A stretch of DNA of 64,000 bases from Bacteroidota bacterium (GTDB lineage Bacteria; Bacteroidota; Bacteroidia; Chitinophagales; Chitinophagaceae), in NCBI GenBank assembly GCA_003175935.1, contig PSRI01000138.1, positions 1 to 64,000 of the forward strand. Reading direction: 5' to 3'. Position numbers and translations under genes: made by a program. Below are positions 31,501 to 39,660 of the stretch, in pieces. The notes below the pieces were generated by a model that did not search any database, had not been told where the DNA came from, and saw only the letters and a list, made by a program, of their open reading frames with translations. How positions within the stretch are numbered: the stretch's first letter is position 1; each line of letters opens with the position of its first letter.

Positions 31501-32020
31501 GACCATGAAGGCAAGGGCGAATATTACAAGAAATCTTTTACTGGAGCTCAGTAATAAGTTCGGCGTGAATGCCCTTTCAACACCTTCTTTTGCGAATAGA
31601 AATTATAACGTTAAGTACTACTCGATAATGCCTCAACTGGTGTTTACCAAAGGCACGAATTTGAGGGCTGCCCTGGGATATGAGTACGACAATAAACGAA
31701 ATACAGATTCAATTCAAACTGCAACGATTAATTCAATCAATGTTGAATTGAAGTACAATGTGCTTTCGAATAGTTCTATTACGGCGAAGTTTACTTATAG
31801 CAATATCAATTATGTTGACCCACCTGCCAATGCTGCAAATAGTACGGTTTCTTATATCATGCTGGACGCATTATTGCCGGGGAAAAACTATCTGTGGACT
31901 CTTGATTTTACCAAACGCCTCACCTCATTTCTGGAACTCAATTTTCAATACGAGGGAAGAAAAGCGGGCCAGTCAGGAACGGTTCATATTGGCAGAGCGG
32001 CATTGAGGGCACTCTTCTAA
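28538..32020 (+). CDS. Large secreted/outer-membrane protein of unknown function (1160 aa)
   Basis: TTG start, signal peptide [20 protein letters not shown], many amphipathic strands, C-terminal aromatic (RALF); motif [47 protein letters not shown]. Confidence 0.75.
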   Translation: [1160 protein letters not shown]

Positions 32021-32025
32021 AAACA

Positions 32026-32063
32026 AGACCGGAAGCTGGTATCCAGCTCCCGGTCTCTCTTTA
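32026..32063. terminator. Bidirectional terminator between convergent genes
   Basis: AGACCGGAAGCTGG-TA-TCCAGCTCCCGGTCT inverted repeat with T-rich flank CTCTTTATAT. Confidence 0.75.
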
Positions 32064-32083
32064 TATAGACTAGCGACTCTTTA

Positions 32084-33061
32084 TTATCCGAAGATTCCAC
32101 CTTTTTTCAGGGTAACGCTTCCGTCACCGATCTTGAAGCCATTCTGATATACTTCTACCTTGTAAGTACCAGGAGTGTATTTTTCAGTTTGTTTCAAGTC
32201 AAAGCTTACGCTTTTCTTCTTGCCTTGTTCGTAGTCAACAGAAACTTTGTTAGTGAAAGTTTTGTCGCCTTCTTCGCGAGTTGTGAATGAACCTGAACCA
32301 AGTCCTTCTTCAGTTACAACTTTGCCTTCAGGGTTTGTAACGATCACATAAAGATCTTTAGTTCCTGTCGTAGCAAGTCTGTTTTCTACATCGAAAGAGA
32401 TCCTGAATTTGTCAGCTCTTTTAGCTTTTGTAGTGGTAACTTCTTTACCGTTGCTTTTTTGATTGATAGCAGCAATTTGAAAATTAGAAGCATTAAGAGT
32501 GGAACCTACATCAACCTTACCTTCCAGGTCTTTTTTCGCAGCCTGAGTTGTGGTAAGTGTATCAGTCAGCTGTTGTTTTTCTGTAGTCAGCGTCTGATTT
32601 GCTGTAGTTAATGTAGCGTTTTCACCTTTTAATCTTTCAATTTCCTGAACATATTCTTCGATCTTTCCGTTCAGCGAATTGATCAATTTGCGAGCTTCTG
32701 CGAGGTCTGCTGCAGTTGCACCTTGTTTGTTGATCAGTGATTTGATCTTGGATCTCATCACTTCTACATCTTTATCTCTAGTTTTTACAAGACTGTCGAG
32801 TCTTGAATTTTCAGACGTCATTTTATCGAGACGAATTTCAGCGGCCTGGTAGTCTGTCATCAATTGGTTTCTTACAGAGTCCAATGATGCATATTGAACA
32901 TCCTTTTGTTGGATTACTTCTTTGGTTTTACTTTTATCGTAAATGATATAGCCCCAGGTACCAAGAAGGGCCGCAATAAGAACACCGTAAATAATACCAC
33001 GGTTGTCTTTTTTTGGAGGTTGTGATGGACTTGATGCTGAAGGATAATTTGAAGCACTCAT
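32084..33061 (-). CDS. Membrane-anchored coiled-coil protein, unknown function
   Basis: N-terminal TM GIIYGVLIAALLGTWGYIIYD, long heptad-like coil, C-terminal beta-rich domain. Confidence 0.7.
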   Translation of the reverse strand: MSASNYPSASSPSQPPKKDNRGIIYGVLIAALLGTWGYIIYDKSKTKEVIQQKDVQYASLDSVRNQLMTDYQAAEIRLDKMTSENSRLDSLVKTRDKDVEVMRSKIKSLINKQGATAADLAEARKLINSLNGKIEEYVQEIERLKGENATLTTANQTLTTEKQQLTDTLTTTQAAKKDLEGKVDVGSTLNASNFQIAAINQKSNGKEVTTTKAKRADKFRISFDVENRLATTGTKDLYVIVTNPEGKVVTEEGLGSGSFTTREEGDKTFTNKVSVDYEQGKKKSVSFDLKQTEKYTPGTYKVEVYQNGFKIGDGSVTLKKGGIFG

Positions 33062-33094
33062 AGTTTTTATTTTTTAAGTTGGTTTTTACAAATT

Positions 33095-33832
33095 TTGTTC
33101 CAAGTGATACATCAGGTACAATTAACTGATTTGCTTATTCTTGACATTGAAACCGTCCCGGGAGTTCCTGAATTCCAGCAGCTTTCAGACTACTGGAAAG
33201 GGCTCTGGGTGGACAAGATTTCCAAAACCATGCCAGAAAATCAAACGGTTGATGAGATGTATGTTCAAAAGGCTGGTATTCTGGCTGAATTTGGCAAAAT
33301 AATCTGCATTTCAACCGGCTTTTTTTACCATGATTCTGAGAGAAGATTGTGTTTTAAAATGAAATCGATTAGCGGCGACGATGAATCGGAACTGTTGAAA
33401 TCTTTTGTAGAACTCATCTTTAAATTCACCGAAAAACGAGGTCAGTTTGCTTTTGCAGGACATAATGTGAAGGAATTTGACATTCCCTATATCTGCAGAA
33501 GGATGATGATTCACCGCATTCCATTACCCGCCGATCTCCAGTTCAGCGGAAGAAAACCCTGGGAAACCAATATTGTTGACACGATGGAACTTTGGAAGTT
33601 TGGAGACTATAAGAATTATATTTCCCTTAAACTGCTGGCTGAAGTTTTGGGCGTACCAACACCAAAAGATGATATAGATGGAAGCATGGTTAGAGAAGTT
33701 TATTATTACGAAAACAATCTTCCCCGTATTGTAAATTATTGTCAGAAAGATGTATCCACTGTAGCCAATATTATCCTGCGATTTAAGAATATCCCCACGC
33801 TTGAACACCAAAACATTTTTGTAGCCAGCTGA
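33095..33832 (+). CDS. Predicted DEDD-type 3'-5' exonuclease (PolB-like)
   Basis: LLILDIETVPG (Exo I), FAGHNVKEFDIPYICRR (Exo II), NYCQKDVSTVA (Exo III). Apparent TTG (33095) or GTG (33104) start. Confidence 0.8.
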   Translation: MFQVIHQVQLTDLLILDIETVPGVPEFQQLSDYWKGLWVDKISKTMPENQTVDEMYVQKAGILAEFGKIICISTGFFYHDSERRLCFKMKSISGDDESELLKSFVELIFKFTEKRGQFAFAGHNVKEFDIPYICRRMMIHRIPLPADLQFSGRKPWETNIVDTMELWKFGDYKNYISLKLLAEVLGVPTPKDDIDGSMVREVYYYENNLPRIVNYCQKDVSTVANIILRFKNIPTLEHQNIFVAS

Positions 33833-33907
33833 ATTACTACTGATATTTGCCAATAGAAAATTCGAATTATTTTATATCAAATCCGGTTATAAATATCTAC
33901 CAGAAGT

Positions 33908-34906
33908 ATGAGTGCGGAAAAGATCATTTCAGATTGGAAAAAGAAAATATTCAAACCTGTTTACTGGTTAGAGGGAGAGGAGGAATACTATATTGACCAG
34001 GTTGTAGATTATGCGGAACATCATATACTCTCTGAATCAGAGGCTGGATTTAATCTTACTGTTTTTTATGGAAAAGATGCAGCATGGCCGGATATCATTA
34101 ATGCCTGCCGCCGTTATCCCATGTTTTCTGATAGACAGGTAGTATTGCTTAAGGAGGCCCAGCAAATGAGGGATATTGATAAGCTGGAAACTTATGTAGA
34201 GCACCCTCTTTCAACTACAATTTTCGTAGTCTCTTACAAACAAAAGAAAGTAGATGGACGAACAAGGCTGGCCAAAATTTTAAAGCAATCCGGTGAACTT
34301 TTATCCACCAAAAAGCTCTATGAAAGTCAGTTACCCGAATGGACAAACGAACTTGTTGAGCAAAAAGGCTATTCAATATCACAAAAAGCTTTGATGTTAT
34401 TAGTCGATCATATTGGAAATGACTTGAGCCGCATCAATAATGAAATCGATAAAATTCTCATCAACCTAAATAGGAGAAAGAATATTACGGAAGAGGATAT
34501 TGAAAATTTTGTTGGTATTAGTAAAGAATACAATGTATTTGAGCTTCAGGAGGCCCTTGGTAGAAAGGATCTTGGAAAAGCAACGAAAATCATTCAATAT
34601 TTTGATGCAAATCCCAAAGCTGGGCCCATACAAATGATTTTGCCTACACTCTATAATTTTTTCAGCAAAGTAAATATGCTTTATGCTGTGCAGGGCGGAG
34701 ATGAGAAATCTATTGCTGCTGCAATTGGAGTTCATCCTTTTTTCATAAAAGATTACATGCACGCAGCTAAAAATTATTCTGCCCGCGGCACAGAACAAAT
34801 CCTCCTTCTTCTGCATCATTATAATCTAAGGTCAATAGGAATTCACGATATTGGAACCAGTGATGCTTCACTAATGAAAGAACTTGTTGTAAAAATGATG
34901 GAATAA
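33908..34906 (+). CDS. holA: DNA polymerase III subunit delta
   Basis: KPVYWLEGEEEYYIDQVVDY, RRYPMFSDRQVVLLKEAQQM, LSRINNEIDKI. Confidence 0.88.
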   Translation: MSAEKIISDWKKKIFKPVYWLEGEEEYYIDQVVDYAEHHILSESEAGFNLTVFYGKDAAWPDIINACRRYPMFSDRQVVLLKEAQQMRDIDKLETYVEHPLSTTIFVVSYKQKKVDGRTRLAKILKQSGELLSTKKLYESQLPEWTNELVEQKGYSISQKALMLLVDHIGNDLSRINNEIDKILINLNRRKNITEEDIENFVGISKEYNVFELQEALGRKDLGKATKIIQYFDANPKAGPIQMILPTLYNFFSKVNMLYAVQGGDEKSIAAAIGVHPFFIKDYMHAAKNYSARGTEQILLLLHHYNLRSIGIHDIGTSDASLMKELVVKMME

Positions 34907-35851
34907 TTACTGGCCGTTTTCTTCAAAGATTTTGAGCACTTCAATTTTATCGTGGGCTATGGCTTTTTTTAGAGTTTCAAGCCCGTCGAATTTTTCTTCT
35001 TTCCGGATATAAGATATAATATTCACTCTCAATTCAACACCATAAATCTCTTCATCAAAATTGAAAATATTCACTTCAACTCTTAAGTCTTTCCCATTCA
35101 CAGTGGGCCTTGTTCCAATACTCATCATGCCTTTGAATAATTGCATGGCACGATTCTGAATTGTGAGTGTAACAGCATAAATCCCATTTCCGGGAATTAT
35201 TTTTTCCGGTGAGTTGACTTGAATATTTGCTGTTGGATACCCTAATTCCCTGCCTAATTTATCTCCCTGTACGACCTTGCCCGCAAAGAAAAACTCATAT
35301 CCGAGCAGGTCGTTTGCAGTTTCAGCATCTCCTTCCATAAGAGCCTGCCTGATCCTGGTGGAACTTACCGCCACTTCATCCAATACTTTTTCAGGAATCT
35401 CACGGACAGTATAACCGAATTTTGGTGCGAGCTTTTCCAATAATTTATAGTCGCCAGCTCTTCCTTTGCCAAAGCGATGATCATATCCGATGATTATTGT
35501 TTTGGGGTGAAATCTGCTGACCAGAAATTCCTGTAAATATTCTTCAGCCGATAGCTCGGAAAATTCTTTTGTAAAGGGAGTTACAATTAAATGGTCCACC
35601 CCAAATCTCTCCAATAATTCAATTCGTTCTTCGAGAGTTGTGAGTAATTTGAGTGAAGATCCCGAATTTACAATCTTCCTGGGATGTGGATCGAAAGTTA
35701 TAATTACCGTTTCCCCTGAAATTTTTTGAGCTTCTTCCCGCATTTGCCTGATGATCTGCTGATGCCCGGTATGAACACCGTCGAACGTACCGATCGTAAT
35801 TACCGCGTTCCTGAATTTCGGTAGATGATCAATATCCTTATGTACCTGCAT
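34907..35851 (-). CDS. ribF: Bifunctional riboflavin kinase / FAD synthetase
   Basis: AVITIGTFDGVHTGHQQII, YDHRFGKGRAGD, SSTRIRQAL, GRELGYPTANI. Confidence 0.94.
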   Translation of the reverse strand: MQVHKDIDHLPKFRNAVITIGTFDGVHTGHQQIIRQMREEAQKISGETVIITFDPHPRKIVNSGSSLKLLTTLEERIELLERFGVDHLIVTPFTKEFSELSAEEYLQEFLVSRFHPKTIIIGYDHRFGKGRAGDYKLLEKLAPKFGYTVREIPEKVLDEVAVSSTRIRQALMEGDAETANDLLGYEFFFAGKVVQGDKLGRELGYPTANIQVNSPEKIIPGNGIYAVTLTIQNRAMQLFKGMMSIGTRPTVNGKDLRVEVNIFNFDEEIYGVELRVNIISYIRKEEKFDGLETLKKAIAHDKIEVLKIFEENGQ

Positions 35852-35931
35852 ATATTACTATGAATTCTATATAAATTTCCCGGGCCGGCTAACTGTAATT
35901 GCGCGCAAATCTAATGGATAATTGAAAATTG

Positions 35932-35959
35932 AATATTGATGTCTGAATATTTACTTTTG
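35932..35959 (+). promoter_or_regulatory. Bacteroidota-type promoter upstream of purM
   Basis: TTG (35932-35934), 17-nt spacer, TACTTTTG (35952-35959), matching TAnnTTTG. Confidence 0.55.
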
Positions 35960-35978
35960 CAGCCTCTAATAATTAATC

Positions 35979-37151
35979 ATGAGCCTATACAGCGAAAGAG
36001 GGGTTTCCTCTCAAAAAGAAGAAGTCCACGCCGCTATTAAGAACCTGGATTCCGGACTGTACCCCTATGCATTTTGCAAGATATTTCCCGATTATATGGG
36101 TAAAGATTCCGGATGGGTTAATGTGATGCATGCCGATGGAGCGGGAACCAAGAGCATCCTGGCATATTTATACTGGAAAGAAACAGGAGACATTTCTGTT
36201 TGGAAAGGAATAGCCCAGGACGCTATTGTGATGAATCTTGATGATCTCCTTTGCGTGGGCATTTGCGATGACATCATTTTTAACTCTACCATTGATCGTA
36301 ATAAATTATTGATCCCGGGCGCCGTACTTGAACAGGTAATCGAAGGATCCCGTGAAATGTTCGAGACACTAAAAAAATTCGGAATAAATATTAGCTATCT
36401 CGGAGGGGAAACCGCTGATGTGGGCGATGTGGTAAGAACCATTGCAGTAAATGGTACAATGACTGCCCGCTGGCCCAAATCAAAACTCATCACCAATCAA
36501 AAGATTTCACCGGGAGATGTAATCGTTGGACTTGCCAGTGATGGCCAGGCTTCATATGAAACACAATACAATAGTGGCATTGGAAGCAACGGACTTACAT
36601 CTGCACGCCACGATATGTTGAAAAAATCTTACGCAGATGAATTTCCGGAAAGCCTCGATCCAAACCTGAATCATAAAGTGGTATATATCGGCCCTTATTC
36701 TCTCACACAAGAGGTTCCAGGTTCAACAATTCCCGGACTGAATATTGGCAAATTTCTTTTATCTCCAACGCGCACTTTTGCTCCAGTAATGAAAAAATTG
36801 TTAGAGGAACATTTTGATAATATTCATGGATTGATACATAGTAGCGGTGGGGGACAAACGAAATGCATGAAATATCTGCCTGGCAATATGAAAGTAATTA
36901 AGGACAATCTTTTCGAGCCTCCATTAATTTTCAAATTGATCCAGCAGTCCAATGGTTCTTCCAGCAAAGAAATGTATGAAGTGTTTAATATGGGAATTCG
37001 GATGGAAATATTTACAAATCCGCAGCATGCCGACGAAATTATTAAAGTCGCAAACTCATTTAACATTGAGGCGAGGGTAATCGGCCGGGTGGAGGGAAGT
37101 AGCAGGAAAGAACTCCATATAATTACTCCCAAAGAAGTGATAACATACTGA
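35979..37151 (+). CDS. purM: Phosphoribosylformylglycinamidine cyclo-ligase (AIR synthase)
   Basis: HADGAGTKSILAYLYWKETG, QDAIVMNLDDLLCVG, YLGGETADVGD. Confidence 0.88.
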   Translation: MSLYSERGVSSQKEEVHAAIKNLDSGLYPYAFCKIFPDYMGKDSGWVNVMHADGAGTKSILAYLYWKETGDISVWKGIAQDAIVMNLDDLLCVGICDDIIFNSTIDRNKLLIPGAVLEQVIEGSREMFETLKKFGINISYLGGETADVGDVVRTIAVNGTMTARWPKSKLITNQKISPGDVIVGLASDGQASYETQYNSGIGSNGLTSARHDMLKKSYADEFPESLDPNLNHKVVYIGPYSLTQEVPGSTIPGLNIGKFLLSPTRTFAPVMKKLLEEHFDNIHGLIHSSGGGQTKCMKYLPGNMKVIKDNLFEPPLIFKLIQQSNGSSSKEMYEVFNMGIRMEIFTNPQHADEIIKVANSFNIEARVIGRVEGSSRKELHIITPKEVITY

Positions 37152-37163
37152 ACATACTACGCT

Positions 37164-39551
37164 CTATTCGGATCGCAATTCAGAAGCAGGATTTGTTTTT
37201 GCAGCTTTCCAGCAGTGGAAACTAATCGTAAGCATACACGCCCCTACTACAATTAATGCCGACATGAAGAATACTTCGAAACCAATATTCGTTCTGTAGG
37301 CAAAATTTTCAAGCCAGCGACCAGTAATAATTCTGGCAAGGGGAATTGCGAATAAAAATGAAAGTAGCACAGGCTTCAAAAAATCTAAGCTTAGCATTCC
37401 ATACACTCCGGCGAGGGAAGCGCCTAATGCTTTTCTAATTCCAATTTCTTTTTTTCTTCTGATAGAATTGTAAGCTGCTAATCCAAATAATCCAAGTGAA
37501 GAAATTAATAAAGCAGCTAAGGTTAAACTACTCATCAGTTTACCAAACCTTTTTTCAGAGCTGTACAATTCGTTAAAAGTATCGTCAACAAAAAAATAAC
37601 TCATAGGCAGTCCCGGTGCAAGTTCAGACCATTTTCTTTCAAGTTCAGAAATGGTTTTTTCGATTGAAGTAGAATGAAGTTGAACCGAGATAAATGTAAA
37701 TCGTCCCGTACTCATTCTGAACGTGAGTGGTTGAATTTCCTCCTGTAAAGAATGAAAATGAAAATCTTTGACCACACCTCTTACTATCCCATAATCTTTC
37801 CCTTTTAAAAATCTAATTCCTACTGCTTTTTGAAAATCATGAAATCCTAAGGTCCTGGCTGCAGTCTCATTAATAAGCATAGCTTCTGAACTATCCGTAA
37901 ACATTTCTTTCGAGAATGGCCTTCCAGCAATAGTTTGAACCTGGAACTGCTTAATAAAGTCTTCATCAATTGCATACGAATCCCACTGAGCATTTACGAT
38001 TTCTCCTTCACTATTTTCTATGGAGACAGGATTTTTTCTATTCGCCCTGCCGGGGATGCATCCGGAAAAACAGACCTCACTTACTCCTGGAATTTTTCTG
38101 ATTTGATCTTTTACGGATTCAAAATTTTGAGTGAACCTGTCATCAAATTCATAATCGATCACCAGGGTATGGTCTTTCCTAAATCCAGGGTCCTGGCTTT
38201 GCATAAATTTTACCTGTTTATAAATCACTGCAACCGTAATTAGAAAAATAATGCTGATCGAAAATTGAATCACTACGAGCGCCTTCCTCAAAATTCCTGA
38301 ACTTTTATTGAGAGAAATTTTTTCTTTTAAACTGAATGTTTTGGAGGTTTTTATCTGGTTTATTGATGGATAAATCCCCGAAAGAAGACCACATAATAAT
38401 GCAATCCCTAAAAATATTGCAATGTATTCTGAATTGGTAAAAATGCTATTGGCAATTGTTTTGCCACAAATTGAATTAAAGAAAGGTAGCAACAGGACGA
38501 CTAAGCCAATAGAAAACACAAATGCCAAAGAGGAAACTATAGTAGCATCCATAAGAAATTGAGCAATCAATTGAAACCTGCTTGCCCCAATTATTTTTCG
38601 AAGAGTAGTTTCTTTGATCCTTTCGAAATAGTAAGCGGTAGAAAGATTTATGAAATTCAAACAGGCTAATATTAAAACAAAAATGGCGACCAGTTTAAAG
38701 GCGTTTAGCTCCGATAAATTTCCTGTCGCAATGCTACCAGTCCGGGATCCACGGGCTTTACCATGGAGATAAACGGATGTAAGTGGCTCAATAGATAATT
38801 TATAAGAAGTATTAGGAGTTGAAAATTGTTTTTTGAGCCACGGATCTAATTTGGTTTGAAAAATTTTAGCATCTGTAGATTGTTTCAATTTCAAATAACT
38901 GTAAAATCCAAAATAGCCCCAACTACCTTTTATTGAAGGATTGAAGTCTGCGATTAATGTGGACATTGAAAAAATCATGTCTGCGTGGAACTGTGAATTC
39001 TCCGGCATGTTTTCTATAACTCCGGTTACCATAGCAGGAATCCTACCGTTTACGACTAATCGCTGTCCGACAGGATTTTCAAGTCCGAAATATTTTTTTG
39101 CAGATTTTTGAGAAAGAATAATATTAAAAGGTGCACCAAGCGGATCAGGACTGGCTTGAATTAGTCGAAAGCTAAAAAAGGAAAAAAAATTAGAATCTGC
39201 ATAAGCAATTTTCTCTTCACCAAAATTTTTTTCATTTCTCTGTACCAATAGGTAATCAAGAAATATCCTGGTTGAACTTTCTATTTCTGGAAAAGATTGT
39301 TGCAGACCTGCAACCATCGGTTCAGAACTACTTTGATAATTAGTGCCAGAGGCCGTGTTTACGTCTGTAACCAGTCTGTATATTCTTTCGGAATTTTGAT
39401 GGAATTGATCGTAACTGTATTCAAACTGTATATAAAGAAGCGCGAACCAGACAACGGTTAGGGCAGAAGCCAGTCCCAGAACATTTACAATCGCAAATAA
39501 TTTATGGTTCCATAACCATCTTAGTGAAGTCTTCAGCAGGTTTCTTAACAT
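37164..39551 (-). CDS. ABC transporter permease, MacB/FtsX-like
   Basis: MLRNLLKTSLRWLWNHKLFAIVNVLGLASAL N-terminus, periplasmic domain, FtsX repeats ending RRKKEIGIRKALGASLAGVYGMLS. Confidence 0.88.
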   Translation of the reverse strand: MLRNLLKTSLRWLWNHKLFAIVNVLGLASALTVVWFALLYIQFEYSYDQFHQNSERIYRLVTDVNTASGTNYQSSSEPMVAGLQQSFPEIESSTRIFLDYLLVQRNEKNFGEEKIAYADSNFFSFFSFRLIQASPDPLGAPFNIILSQKSAKKYFGLENPVGQRLVVNGRIPAMVTGVIENMPENSQFHADMIFSMSTLIADFNPSIKGSWGYFGFYSYLKLKQSTDAKIFQTKLDPWLKKQFSTPNTSYKLSIEPLTSVYLHGKARGSRTGSIATGNLSELNAFKLVAIFVLILACLNFINLSTAYYFERIKETTLRKIIGASRFQLIAQFLMDATIVSSLAFVFSIGLVVLLLPFFNSICGKTIANSIFTNSEYIAIFLGIALLCGLLSGIYPSINQIKTSKTFSLKEKISLNKSSGILRKALVVIQFSISIIFLITVAVIYKQVKFMQSQDPGFRKDHTLVIDYEFDDRFTQNFESVKDQIRKIPGVSEVCFSGCIPGRANRKNPVSIENSEGEIVNAQWDSYAIDEDFIKQFQVQTIAGRPFSKEMFTDSSEAMLINETAARTLGFHDFQKAVGIRFLKGKDYGIVRGVVKDFHFHSLQEEIQPLTFRMSTGRFTFISVQLHSTSIEKTISELERKWSELAPGLPMSYFFVDDTFNELYSSEKRFGKLMSSLTLAALLISSLGLFGLAAYNSIRRKKEIGIRKALGASLAGVYGMLSLDFLKPVLLSFLFAIPLARIITGRWLENFAYRTNIGFEVFFMSALIVVGACMLTISFHCWKAAKTNPASELRSE

Positions 39552-39555
39552 GCAC

Positions 39556-39660
39556 TTATTTTAAATCATCTGCACTCAACGTCACGGAAATTTGGTAATT
39601 CATATTTACGGGATAACCGTTTTGTTTGGCAGGGTTCCATTTAGGACCGTTCAGTAATGC
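39556..39660 (-). pseudogene. TonB C-terminal domain remnant, out of frame with the upstream M56 gene
   Basis: Minus-strand translation ALLNGPKWNPAKQNGYPVNMNYQISVTLSADDLK* matches the terminal strand of TonB_C domains (GPKWxPAKQNGxPV); no start codon in frame. Confidence 0.65.
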
